Assembly (NCBI GenBank): GCA_951217055.1
Contig: OX578277.1
Span: 14,935,218 to 14,999,217, forward strand
Direction: 5' to 3'
Source of the DNA: Gerris lacustris
Taxonomy: Eukaryota; Arthropoda; Insecta; Hemiptera; Gerridae
DNA: 64,000 nucleotides
Shown here in pieces: positions 32,745 to 43,060 of the stretch. The translations under genes were made by a program, and so were the position numbers. The notes below the pieces were generated by a model. The model was not told the DNA's origin. It saw only the letters and a program-made list of their open reading frames with translations, and did no database searches. The first letter of the stretch is position 1. Each line of letters begins with the position of its first letter.

Positions 32745-33330
32745 CTACGCTGCCTCTTAAGAGCTCCCCCTCCTCTGAAAGTTCGTCAGATTTTAAATTG
32801 GACTTTGTTTTGTTTTGTGTTTGGGTGTAGAGGCAAGCTGGCCTCCTGTATACTTCCTCTTCAGCCACATTACTGCTTATTACGGTCGGCACTAACCGTG
32901 GACCGTGACCGATTTTTCCTGGTTCTCGAAATTAACGATCTTATCTGTATTTTCTATAACTTTAAATAGACTTTGACAGGGTAGGCTGACAGGTGTTTTA
33001 ACTGCGTCCACACGCAAGAAAACGTGTGTGGCATTTTGTAGTCCTTTGTCAACGAACGGTTTCTTATTTTGCGTCAGCCTCGGTGGCCATGGAATACACT
33101 CGGACATGTGTTCTTTTTAAAATCTTTAGGAATTCTGATTGTGTATATAGGCTTCTCTTGTCCTAGTATAAAGAATTCCCCTGGCAGGCTGAAGAATTCC
33201 TTCTTAAGGTGCTGCTCCGAGATCTTCTCTGTACTGCTGATCTTATTCCCAGGAGTGTAGTAGGTAGCACTTTTGTCCAACCTAGCTTCGTCTTCAAGAG
33301 AGGTGCCATTTGTGATGCCATCAGTTTTAG
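32745..33330 (-). pseudogene. Ty3/Gypsy pol remnant (integrase C-terminal part)
   Basis: Minus-strand pieces in shifting frames follow the order of the C-terminal half of Gypsy integrase: WTKVLPTTLLGIRSA (about 33285-33240), SLPGEFF (about 33190), then NATHVFLRVDAVKTP (about 33030-32985) and an LFKVIENTDKIVNF block of the GPY/F module, ending near VTVHG (32892), with RLVPTVIS-type residues in another frame beyond. A purine run GAGGAGGGGGAG (minus strand, about 32777-32764) lies where a polypurine tract would. At least three frame breaks; no protease, RT or RNase H here. Dead copy. Confidence 0.75.
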
Positions 33331-34675
33331 CCCGCGAACACTACAAAGAATATAGCCTCAGCACACCTATTACTTTATGGGTGGCCGCCGAGAGACCTCT
33401 AGGTGTACTAGGTTCCCCACATTCCGGGTAGTCGAGGGTTATTGGGTCCCCCAAAAAATTGCCTGTCTGGAAATCACTTTTTACGCTATTTTGGCTTTAC
33501 CCACCATATAAATAGTTAGGTAACATGATATTTATGGAAAACATTTATTAAAAGGCATAGTAGTAAAATGATAGTATGACACTTATTATTAAACTTAGAC
33601 GCTGCTTATTTTAGTTTTTTTTTTTATTTAAACCATAGCTTTATTTGATAGCTGTCCTCTGCAGATGATACACTGAGGTATATAGGTATCTCTTCATTTG
33701 ATGTTGAAATAAATCCAAAAGACAAATACGTTTCACGATATTACCTCGCTGTCAAATTTGAATCTCTGTTTGAACTAAACCGTGTGCCTACTGTACTTCT
33801 ACAGACAGGCATTATTTTGTTCTGAATAGTTTGGAATTTATTATTTTTTATTCTGGACCCCACTGCACACCTGACCGGCTTCCGGGCATTCAGTTTGAGG
33901 AACCCTGGTATAAATAAAAATTGAATAACTTCACAGCGTACAAAATAAGGAAAACCTCCCTCCACTACATTGTGTTATTTTCAAACAATATCCACCATTT
34001 ATTTTATAAATTCAATTAGAAATGGGATATTGTTTTTAGGGAATTGAAGGTTTCAAAAAGCAGGTTATTATTATATAACATTAAAATAATAATATTCATG
34101 GAAATAAAAAACTGAATCTATTTTTATTGATTTTTTTTTTATGCATAGAGATATCATATTTCAACTATTGTTAATAAAACAATATTCTATAAACAGACAT
34201 ATAATAGCCAAACCGGTAAAACGAATCGATTTGTTCATCTACATATTTAATATGTAACATTCTGATGCCATCAGATTGCTTTTTATGAGTGTTGTATATA
34301 TGTTCTAATTTAGGATGCCATTCAAATAGGGGATTTCTGGTTTTAAAGTAACAAGTTAAATTGAATTTAAAATAAATTTATTTAAATTCAATTGAAATAT
34401 CTCTTTGCTTATCGAAGTCTTTAATTTATACATTTTAAGTATTGTCAATAAATAAACATATTGCGCAATGAAATTCTTTATCTTTCTATTAACTATTACT
34501 TATATACTGCAACTATTCTTGTATTTTATGATGTAATATTCTCAAATACATATTTCTTTAAATGATAGAATCGATTATGTGTTAAATTTATAAATAATAT
34601 TCCGTTTTATTTATATAACAATATACTGTTATTCTCAGTTATGTCTTTTAATATATGAACTATCTAAATGTTTTT
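33331..34675. other. Unassigned stretch
   Basis: 33340-33480 is GC-richer and may be more of the Gypsy copy, but nothing further was recognised. The rest is AT-rich. A 74-codon minus frame (33741-33965) has no family resemblance. Confidence 0.4.
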
Positions 34676-34679
34676 AACT

Positions 34680-35106
34680 CCAGTAGGGGAGAAAAGTTAT
34701 GATATTGAATTAGTTTAGAAGGACTAAAACAGGTCTTTTCATCCCTGAACTCAAAAAGTAGGGAGAAAAAGTAAAAGTAGGGCGAAAAATTAAAGATTGC
34801 AACTTAATTATTTTATAAATAGTAGAAAATGAATGGCTAATGTAATAAAGTTGTTGAAATCAGGTTGGCGGCACTGCGCTTTTTTGACCATGTTTATGTT
34901 TGTTTATAACCTGCATCTAAATAACCTTCTATTTGAGTTTAATTCCAATTCTTATTTGTTTTTAATATTGAATCTCTTATATCTGCTATACAAAGTGCTA
35001 ATAATTATTGTTATTTATTAAAATAATAAATAAAAACTGTGCAATGGACGAAAATGTGTATTTTCTTCCTACTGGAGATAAAATATTGTATGTACCTCGT
35101 GAGTAA
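34680..35106 (+). mobile_element. Family E repeat with a conserved 20-codon frame, copy 1
   Basis: Matches 48113-48540 in inverted orientation over its full length. CTCCAGTAG at the left end and CTACTGGAGATAA near 35069-35082 are inverted repeats. A small frame (35044-35103) lies at the right end. Single-base and small indel differences between the copies lie outside the frame. It may be the 5' region of a transposon gene. Confidence 0.7.
35044..35106 (+). CDS. Conserved 20-codon frame or first exon in family E
   Basis: Reads MDENVYFLPTGDKILYVPRE then stop. The same 20 codons are intact at 48083-48145 on the minus strand. CCTC-GTGAGTAAA at the end of the frame is a good splice donor, so it may be a first exon whose coding part ends at about YVPR. 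Known families: none recognised. Identity between copies could also just reflect recent duplication. Confidence 0.3.
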   Translation: MDENVYFLPTGDKILYVPRE

Positions 35107-35357
35107 ATTGCCATTATTCCCCTCGCGATATAAATTAGAGTTATATTAAATCATTAGAAATTAGTTATATTAGAAATTAGTTTAATTAAATAATTAGAGT
35201 TATTCCCTCGGCTGCGCCTCGGGAATTAAAGAGTCTAATTCCCTCGGCTTCGCCTCGGGATTTAGGGACCATGGTTCCTTCGGCTTCGCCTCAAGAACCA
35301 ACTTTTTCGCTCAGGGAATAATGGCTTACTTTACTCCCTAGGTGCATAAATAACTAT
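35085..35357 (+). mobile_element. Family F repeat with CCTCGGCTTCGCCTCGGG hairpins, copy 1
   Basis: Several short blocks read CCCTCGG-CTTCGC-CTCGGG or similar, each able to fold around GGC-TTC-GCC. They are spaced 40-50 bases apart between GTGAGTAAATTGCCATTATT and TTTACTCCCTAGGTGCATAA. Other copies: 39926-40142 and 47866-48105 (minus). It abuts family E here and at 48.1 kb but not at 39.9 kb, so the two units can move or be lost separately. Confidence 0.7.
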
Positions 35358-36017
35358 TATAGGAAGAATTATAAATTGTTTTAGTGGGTTAACTGTGCAA
35401 TGTGTTATCACGGTCTAACTGTATGGACTCCGACTTGTTTGTCTTTGTAGCCCGAGAGATAAAACGTTTTAACAGCATAGTTTTAAGTCTTACCATCAAT
35501 GGTTTATGCTTAGAAAAGTTGTATATCCATTCTTTCCATTATTCCATTGCTTCCATGTGCGTAAATGCAACTATTCCCATACGACCATTCGTTGAAATTA
35601 TACGACCAATTATAGGTCGCCAAAAAAGCTTTGTACCACACTAATTGGAAAACTATTTAGAATTTTTTTCTTAAATTTGTATCATTTAGTGTTCTGTTCT
35701 GTTGTTACACAATTGATAAAAATTATTAAGATTTTTTAGGTATAAACTATCTTATAATAAAGCCGTTCTTTCCTTCCGCAATACTTCCTGCCGTTTATGT
35801 CGATTTGAGCTTTAATGTCAGCGAATGTATTAGAATTTCAGACGTTTTTAGATGTAATTTTTTAAATATGTAGTTGCATATGTTTTAAACAGTACTTAAG
35901 ACTGCTTTACCCTTTAGAAGTAGTAATGGATGTTAAATACTTCTCCTAGTGAACTCGCTAAATGGATATTGATGCAAGGCTTGTTTCGGTCCTAGGAAAG
36001 CAATAAAAATGATAATC
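35358..36017. other. Unassigned stretch
   Basis: An 80-codon plus frame (35402-35644) resembles no known family. The region is otherwise AT-rich. Confidence 0.4.
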
Positions 36018-36059
36018 GGCGTTCTATGATGCACTCTATAGAGTGCATCATAGAACGCC
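36018..36059. repeat. Perfect 42-bp palindrome
   Basis: GGCGTTCTATGATGCACTCT-A/T-AGAGTGCATCATAGAACGCC: 21-bp arms with no spacer and no mismatch. It lies directly before the LINE remnant. A perfect spacerless palindrome is unstable in cells, so it is either very recent, a join of two inverted ends, or an assembly or sequencing join. Confidence 0.95.
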
Positions 36060-36490
36060 AAGCAAGCTAATAAGCTATAGTGGAGAGAATCTTGACTTAT
36101 GGAGCGGAAGAGTGTAGCCTGACGGAGAGGCAAAAAGGAAAAATTTTGGTGGTGAAGATAAATGGCTTCAGAAAAAGCTGTTGAGTGTCACGACTGGACA
36201 AAGGGAGGAATGAGGATATAAGATATAGTGAATGGATGTGAAGAAGACTGTTATAGAAAGAATAGAAGCTAGGGCCGTGCAATGTTATGGGCATTTCTGT
36301 CGTATGGAAGAAGAGAGATGGCCCCGACGGGTTATAGAATGGTCTCCTCCTGGTCGGAGGAAGCGAGGGGGATGGGCGGTGTCGTAAGGCCATGAGAAGT
36401 AGGAATTTTAGCATGACACTTGGACTTTTGGCAGAATCGCAAAGTATGGAGCAAGGGAATTCAGGGTACCTGCTGTTTAGAGGAAACGCC
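36060..36490 (+). pseudogene. Second LINE ORF2 C-terminal remnant
   Basis: Translated pieces follow the conserved tail of an insect LINE RT protein: ILTYGAEECSLTERQKGK (about 36088-36141), VSRLDKGRNEDIR, then after a frame change KKTVIERIEARAVQCYGHF and CRMEEERWPRRVIEWSPPGR ending RKRG (about 36365). MRSRN near 36392 continues it. At least two frameshifts and stops. It differs from the LINE at 20-21.7 kb, so two LINE lineages are present. 5'-truncated; only the region after the RT active site remains. Confidence 0.8.
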
Positions 36491-36642
36491 TTCAAAAGTA
36501 AAAGTAAGCATGTCTTTTCAAAAATAGTTTAATAGAGTGTCGTCAGTGATCAAAGTCACGTTAACTTAAAATTATGTAGGCAAGGAGTCACGATTAACAT
36601 TTTGATGGAGTGCGTATAGATTGTGGAGGATCAACAAAAATA
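36491..36642. other. Short unassigned stretch
   Basis: No feature was recognised between the LINE remnant and the family A pair. Confidence 0.5.
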
Positions 36643-37008
36643 ATTACAAGGTAAAAAAAAAAACTTTTTATATACTACGTTCTTAAATTTTCTCTCATAA
36701 ATTTGAAACCCGTCAATATGAAACCGTGAAAATGATCGTAAATATGGGACATGTCAAAACAAATGAAATAACTTGCGGATTTTTTCTGAACTAACTTTCC
36801 ATACAGCAAAATTTGCTGAAATCCAATTAAATTCTGCTGAAAGATGGCTAAAAGTATTAAAATAATGCATTGTCATCGTATTCTGAGCTATGCTAAAAGT
36901 TTCAAATGTCTAGCTACTCGGGAAGTTCGTTAAAAATCGATTGCAAGATTTGTACTGGACAAACAAACAAACAAACAAACAAGAAAGCAAGCTAATAAAA
37001 ACGTAGTA
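36643..37008 (-). mobile_element. Family A element, short form, copy 5
   Basis: Ends TACTACGTTCTTAAA (36673) and AATAAAAACGTAGTA (37008). A (CAAA)n stretch at about 36960-36981 matches the (TTTG)n of plus-strand copies. Confidence 0.8.
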
Positions 37009-37009
37009 A

Positions 37010-37633
37010 TAATTTCAAGATAAAAATAACTTTTTATATACTACGTTTTTAAATTTTCTGTTGAATCGTATGTAATGTTGATAATATAATTGTTATTGTT
37101 ATATAATATATAATGTTAGTGAAAAAAAAATAGTTTCGAATTTATTTACTTCACATAAATGACAACCATCCAGAGAGCTGATCTTAAACCTATAAAAGGA
37201 TAAATCTTACAACGGATCTCCCCAACACCAAATCTAAATCATGCCATCGATATATTTGAAATAATATAATCGATAAATAATATAATCGATATTTCCTGTT
37301 TTGCTGTCATTCAATGTTTATCTATCACAAATTTGAGACCCGTCAAAATGAAGATTGCGTAAATATTGGATATGGCAAAACAAATAAAATAACTTGCGGA
37401 TTTTTTCCGAACTAACTTTTCGCACAGCAAAATTTGCTGAAAACTAAATAAATTCTGCTTAAAGATGGCTAAAAGTATTAAAATAATGCATTGTCATCGT
37501 GTTCTGAGCTATGCTAAAAGTTTCAAATGTCTAGCTATTCGGGAAGTTAGTTAGAAATCGATCGCCAGATTTCTACCGGACAAACAAACAAACAAACAAA
37601 CAAACAAGAATGCAAGCTAATAAAAACGTAGTA
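37010..37633 (-). mobile_element. Family A element, long form, copy 6, tandem with copy 5
   Basis: Starts immediately after copy 5, in the same orientation: TACTACGTTTTTAAATTTTC at 37039, right end TAAAAACGTAGTA to 37633. Contains the same ~260-base extra block (37061-37322) as the copy at 27.7 kb, including CTGATCTTAAACCTATAAAA and AACGGATCTCCCCAACACCA. Confidence 0.85.
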
Positions 37634-38473
37634 AAAAATGAAAATTAACTACTTATGTATCAGTGATAAACCGACGCCGACATTAGGGTATAAACGCAAT
37701 TTATGTTTTATAACTTGATGAAGGAAATATAGTTGTTCTGAAATGTTGTTTAATCGCTAATAGTTCATTTTTAATTTGTTTGGCTGATCCATACTATTCT
37801 CTAACTTTATACTTAAATTAAGTCGATAATTTATTTAAATTTTGTTACGTTTGCATGATGTAGCGGAAATTTTGGAAAATAAATATCTGAGTTATTCCTG
37901 AAATTTCTTCAGTAAAACTTTAGATAAAAATATGATTTATATCAATCATTATAAATTTATTTGAACTCTAGAAAGACTCCCTCTGCTAATATGATTGTCG
38001 TAGCTTTCTGAAGTTATATTTGTACCTAAATTATTCTTTTTGTTCCAAAAGTTATTACAACTCTAAAAACAAAGCCTTTTAGGCCTTAGACAATGACTTG
38101 CTTTCAGTCCCAAATTGCATGAAATACGTTTTAAATAAAACTTTTACAATTTAAGCGGATAATATACTTGACGTGTGGTGTCAAAGTGGTTACGACCAAG
38201 TGGTAACCTTTGGAAATTGGAAATTAAACCCTCTAATAAGTTAGAACTGGAGAGAAAGGAATGACAAATGTGGACACATCTGTCAGTTATCTCAAACTGT
38301 CATATTGTCCCTGTAAGTTCAGCCGCTGGGGACGGAATAATTTATCAACAGCAGTATCGCTATTATGTCCTTAAAATTAATTATTTTGTTTTTTTTAAAA
38401 AAAACTCTTGTGTCCTTAAAATTAATGTATTGCTTATAAAAACAGTTATTGCGTATGTTTTTGAATTTTTTTT
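37634..38473. other. AT-rich stretch
   Basis: No gene or repeat boundary is recognised. Confidence 0.5.
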
Positions 38474-38832
38474 TACTACGTTTTTATTAGCTTGCTTTCT
38501 TGTTTGTTTGTTTGTTTGTCCAGTACAAATCTTGCAATCGATTTTTAACTAACTTCCCGAGTAGCTAGGCATTTGAAACTTTTAGAATAGCTCAGAACAC
38601 GATGACAATGCATTATTTTAATACTATAAGCCATCTTTCAGCAGAATTTAATTAGTTTTCAGCAAATTGTGCTGTATAGAAAATTATTTCGGAAAAAATC
38701 CGCAAGTTATTTTATTTGTTTTGACATATCCCATATTTACAATCTTCATTCTTACGGGTTTCAAATTTATGATTCATGACAGAAAATTTAAAAACGTAGT
38801 ATATAAAAAGTTATTTTTATCTTGTAATTATT
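38474..38832 (+). mobile_element. Family A element, short form, copy 7
   Basis: TACTACGTTTTTATTAGC (38474) to TTTAAAAACGTAGTA (38801), tail to 38832. It carries AAAATCCGCAAGTTATTTTA, which other plus-strand copies lack but minus-strand copies keep. Confidence 0.8.
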
Positions 38833-39734
38833 ATTATATTTTATTGAGAATTGTTATCTATATTAATGATTAATTCGGTTTCTTTTACAGTAGGACGTTG
38901 ATATTATTCGAAATAAAAAATGTGATTCTAAATTTGCAAGTAAAACTTATCCGGATTATGAAATTCACGTTTTTAAAATAAATTGCCTTATTAAATATAG
39001 ACTTTATTAAATAAGTTTTCTTTAAAATATTTACCACAGAAATTTAAAATTACATATATTTTAACAAGAATATTATAAATAATATGAAAAATATAAAATA
39101 GTTTTTAATATCGCCACATCAAATAATATGTTTATTTTAAAGAGCGCATTGAATATAACTCACTGACAGTGACCAAGTTCTTGTTTCTTTTTCTTTTTTT
39201 TTTCTTTTTATAAGGAATCTCAAAGTTTATTAATATTGTTTTTGTTGTCTACTTCTGACCCCTCGGATTCTTTTGTTTTCTTCTTATCTTTCTAAATAAT
39301 TCAATGTTATCAGCCATAAATAAAATCAATTCAAACAGTCTAGACTGTAACATCAACTAGATAAAAATAATATCGTTGTATAGTAATTCTAGAACACTTT
39401 CTAACTTATTTAATGTAGTACTTGCAGCTCTTTCATATTCTCCTCTTTTTGAAATTTTCATGTTTAGGCTATGGAACATAAGTCCAAAACTTTTAGCTTA
39501 AAACTCAGAAAAGTATAACAGGGAGTTAGAAATGTATAGGAGGTCTGTAATCCAGGCTCCAGCTGTAGTGCCTTCCCCTACCGCGCTTCGTAGGGCCGAA
39601 GAAAGTCGAAAAGATTTATACGTGTGACAGGGAGTTGGGAAAGTACAGGAGGTTGCCATTTTCTGTAAATGTTCTAAGAAACCTCCATTTAAATCTCCTT
39701 ACAGAAACTATTAATGTTGCAGAAGGCCTTGACT
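38833..39734. other. Unassigned stretch
   Basis: Mostly AT-rich. A short direct repeat CAGGGAGTTAGAAATGTATAGG / CAGGGAGTTGGGAAAGTACAGG occurs at about 39519 and 39629, about 110 bases apart. No gene was recognised. Confidence 0.45.
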
Positions 39735-39900
39735 CAAGACTTTTCAAACCAACATATCTTAAAAAGCACTCTTCTAATTTTAATGAAATTGGGATATTAG
39801 TTCATAATTAGTCTATTCTTGGTCCCATATAAGTTTCAACCTTATGCGCCCATTTGGTTCGCCCATTTGATTCTCTTCCACATTTTTGGATACCTACAAA
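39735..39900 (+). mobile_element. Family B fragment (body block)
   Basis: Holds AACCAACATATCTTAAAAAG, TTTTAATGAAATTGGGATAT, AATTAGTCTATTCTTGGTCC and a CCATTTGATTCTCTTCCACA-type block. Head and tail are absent. Confidence 0.6.
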
Positions 39901-39925
39901 CTTAATAGCTATTAGCCATGGTGCA

Positions 39926-40142
39926 CTAGTCGTAGATAAAATTTAATACGTAACATGGATCGAAGTATTTCTGCTCTCGGGATTATCTCCCTCGGCTATG
40001 CCTCGGGCTAATACTACAGTTATCTCCCTCGGTCATAAGGCCTCGAGAGCTAATGAAGTTTTCTCCTTCGGCGGTGCCTCAGGAGAAAACTTAACCTCGA
40101 GCAGGAAAACATACTTCTCTCCCTTGTTGCGTAAATAACTAT
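39926..40142 (+). mobile_element. Family F hairpin repeat, copy 2
   Basis: CCCTCGGCTATGCCTCGGG and related blocks (TCCCTCGGTCATAAGGCCTCG, CTCCTTCGGCGGTGCCTCAG) keep pairing potential while the loop bases change. It ends GCGTAAATAACTATTT directly at the 1.8-kb foldback. Confidence 0.7.
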
Positions 40143-40192
40143 TTATTGAAGCGAGCGTAGCGAGCTTCCTACATTCAACGAAATATGCTCCG

Positions 40193-40193
<1 letters not shown>

Positions 40194-40256
<63 letters not shown>

Positions 40257-40257
40257 A
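40194..40257. repeat. (GTCT)n microsatellite, left arm
   Basis: About 16 units of GTCT. The partner (GACA)n lies at about 41836-41900 in the right arm, of similar length. Confidence 0.95.
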
Positions 40258-41834
40258 GTAACGTTTACGCGTGTGACGATAACTTGAGTAAAAGTTGACC
40301 GATTTAGTTGAAATTTGGTATACATGTTCCTCTTACTAATACTCAGGCTAAGTTCGTTGGACAGCGTGATCCGTCCATGAGTTCGCTCGCAACGCTCGCG
40401 TAAACGAGAGGTACAAAAATTAAATTGGAATTTCAGGACGGGAAAAGATTCTATCATCATCTACTCGATGAGACGAACATTTTTTTCAAATAACATTTTT
40501 TACTAAAACCAACAGCGACACCGCTATGACTTAATAAAGATCGCTAAAACTATTAAAGCGGACCTAAACGTTTATAATAGAGAAAACAACCTTTTTACCG
40601 ATATCTTACGTTCTAACGAAACGATTTTAATAAAACTTCATATACACCATCTAATGCACAATTGAAACAGGTATGCAAAATTTCAACTTGATACAAGCAA
40701 AATTCTTTGCGTAGTGACGAGATACATTTATAATAATTGTTTAAAAGCTACCGCGGGTGGTGAAGATTGTTAAAGTCGTAGCAGTGTATGGTTTGTTTAG
40801 GAAGGTGAGCTTTGTACCGAGTACCCCCACTCTTCCCTACCCCTCTTCCACTTATCTTCAACTATGACATTCATCATGATTAATAAATTTCAATATTCAG
40901 TATTTCGTTGCAATACGCTCGCTTCAATGATAGAGCCACGCGATGCCTAGTTATGAACCTATTTCGTTTTTTTTTTTAATTCCAAGATAAATGCCTGTTT
41001 TATTTGTAGTTTTATTCTGAGAATTTCCTTTGTTCTCATCCGATGTTTTTATTTTGTTTATTTAGATGTTCATTAATAAAGTGGTGTAGCTATATCTTTT
41101 CACCCTTCTCCTTCTCCTTCTATTTTATGCATTTTATTAACACTAGGCATCGCGTGGCTCTATCATTGAAGCGAGCGTATTGCAATGAAATACTGAATAT
41201 TGAAATTTATTAATCATGATGAATGTTATAGTTGAAGATAAGTGGAAGAGGGTTAGTGTAGGGAAGAGTGGGGGTACTCGGTACAAAGCTTTACTTCCTA
41301 AACAAACCTATACGACTATAACAACCTTCACCACCCGCGGTAGCTTTTAAACAATTATTATAAATGTATCTCGTCGCTACGCAAAGAATTTTGCTTGTAT
41401 CAAGTTGAAATTTTGCATACCTGTTTCAATTGTGCATTAGATGGTGTATATGAAGTTTTATTAAAATCGATACGTTAGAACGTAAGATATCGGTAAAAAG
41501 GTTGTTTTCTCTATTATAAACGTTTAGGTCCGCTTTAATAGTTTTAGCGATCTTTATTAAGTCATAGCGGTGTCGCTGTTGGTTTTAGTAAAAAATGTTA
41601 TTTGAAAATAATGTTCGTCTCATCGAATAGATGATGATAGAATCTTTTCCCGTCCTGAAATTCCAATTTTAAATTTGAAGCTCACGTTTACGCGAGCGTT
41701 GCGCGCGAACTCTTGGACGGATCACGCTGTCCAACGAACTTAGCCTGAGTATTAGTAAGAGGAACATGTATACCAAATTTCAACTAAATCGGTCAACTTT
41801 TACTCAAGTTATCGTCACACGCGTGAACGTTACT

Positions 41835-41835
<1 letters not shown>

Positions 41836-41900
<65 letters not shown>
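41836..41900. repeat. (GACA)n microsatellite, right arm
   Basis: Mirror of the left-arm tract. The DRQT-repeat frames across both are artefacts of the tetranucleotide repeat. Confidence 0.95.
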
Positions 41901-41902
<2 letters not shown>

Positions 41903-41955
41903 CGGAACATATTTCGTTGAATGTAGGAAGCTCGCTACGCTCGCTTCAATTATTT

Positions 41956-42465
41956 CTTTCTAATTTTTTTTTCTTTTGACAGATTTCCTTTTATTGAATC
42001 GTTTTTCCTGCAGAATATCCTTATTATTTTAATAGAATACAGAATATCATCTATGCTAGTTCATTATTTATATTACATACATAAATTATATTTATTATTA
42101 AAGGGTATAAGGGGGGGGGGGGGGGGGCGCAATCTCCGAATGTTGATTTCTTTTGACAAGAATTTGGCTAGACTTACTAAACCCGCGGAAGATGCTAATT
42201 TAATGTTAAATCCATTTTCTCATTATGCAATACTTTACCATAATGGTGTAATATTAACTTTTTTAATACCTTATTAGTTTTAACAGGAAAATAATTTATT
42301 GTTTGAAATGATTTTAGTCAAAGAAGTTGATTAAAAGAAAATTATTTAATTCAGGGTTTCTTCTACCTTCCCGAGTCAATGTAAGATTGTCACAAGTTAA
42401 TTAAAAACAATTTGTTGATGGCACTCTTTTATAGATTTTCTTAAATCAATAATTTTTACATAATT
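41956..42465. other. AT-rich stretch with G run
   Basis: Includes a 17-base G run (42111-42127). No gene was recognised. Confidence 0.5.
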
Positions 42466-42533
42466 AATTAATTAATGACTGTTTAGTGTATTGTCATTAG
42501 AATGCATACTCTGGACCAAGTTTTAGCTTTCTA

Positions 42534-42766
42534 CAGCCTATAAGATTAGAGTTGGCACAATTGAAGGCGGGAAACAACAAACGTGGAAGTAGTTTTAGGG
42601 TTATAAAAAGGGAAAATCAGTGTTGTCATGTTATATTTTTTTGTGGAACAGGGGTAGAGTAGGTCATTTTTTTCTAAAGTTGCATTCAAGATGGCGGACC
42701 AATAGAATCGTTTCCCTCTCAAAATTTTCCCGCCTTCGATTGTGCCGACTCTAATCTTATAGACTG
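42534..42766. mobile_element. MITE with 44-bp TIRs and TA target
   Basis: TIRs CAGCCTATAAGATTAGAGTT... and ...GACTCTAATCTTATAGACTG pair over about 41-44 bases with 3 mismatches. TA flanks both ends (42532-42533 and 42767-42768). The diverged direct repeat at 43.14-43.20 kb gives a paralogous empty site with a single TA (GTTTTTAGGTCG). It is 233 bases, non-coding and mariner-type. Confidence 0.85.
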
Positions 42767-42865
42767 TAGGTTGTCGGGAAGTGGGTATTTAGATTACAAG
42801 ATTTGGAGACAAACAAAAATAATTAATTAATTTAAATAATCAATAACTTAGTTTTCCAGTGAAAT

Positions 42866-43060
42866 CCGCGTCACGAAGGGGTTGAAGTCCGACGTTTCGC
42901 TTCCTCTACTGGAAGCATCTTCAGGGGTGTGGTGCATCGTGGTGTTGACTTGAAGCACAAGATGTACTGCTGTTAATGTTAATAAGATGTTTGCACAGCC
43001 CCTGAAGATGCTTCCAGTAGTGGCAGCGAAACGTTGGAAACGTGATGTGTATTTTTGTGA
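42866..43060. mobile_element. Inverted pair of hammerhead-like cores (ACGUC type)
   Basis: Minus-strand core 42891-42924: CTGAAGA, stem II GCTTCC/GGAAGC with loop AGTAGA, GAAA, then ACGTC in which ACGU is self-complementary and GUC is the cleavage triplet. Plus-strand core 43002-43044: CTGAAGA, stem II GCTTCC/GGCAGC (one mismatch), GAAA, then a 5-bp stem III ACGTT/AACGT with loop GGA; the next base is G, which would block cleavage. One arm thus looks intact and the other disabled. The motif is known from Penelope-like elements; membership is inferred. Confidence 0.6.
42891..42924 (-). ncRNA. Candidate minimal hammerhead ribozyme core
   Basis: All core blocks are intact with a perfect 6-bp stem II. 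The palindromic ACGU stem III is too short to be stable alone, so a dimer would be expected, as in other minimal type I hammerheads. Stem I pairing was not checked in full. Confidence 0.5.

Larger units (their letters stand above)
40143..41955. mobile_element. Family C foldback element with ~800-bp arms
   Basis: The left arm (40143-40950) and right arm (41141-41955) are near-perfect reverse complements around a 190-base AT-rich centre. Outer ends are TTGAAGCGAGCGTAGCGAGC and its complement; inner ends read CTCGCTTCAATGATAGAGCC. Each arm carries a (GTCT)n / (GACA)n tract just inside the outer end. No transposase is seen in the arms or centre. This is the layout of a Foldback-type or other long-TIR non-autonomous element. 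Near-identity of the arms suggests recent formation or gene conversion. Confidence 0.85.

Noticed and set aside
35402..35644. 80-codon frame as a gene
   Set aside because: No recognisable motif and no support from context.
36097..36495. 132-codon minus-strand frame
   Set aside because: It is antisense to the LINE remnant, whose plus-strand translation gives clear family motifs.
40143..40460. Frame rich in DRQT repeats, and its mirror at 41766-41963
   Set aside because: It is a translation of (GACA)n and of the adjoining repeat sequence; the same frame appears wherever the family occurs.
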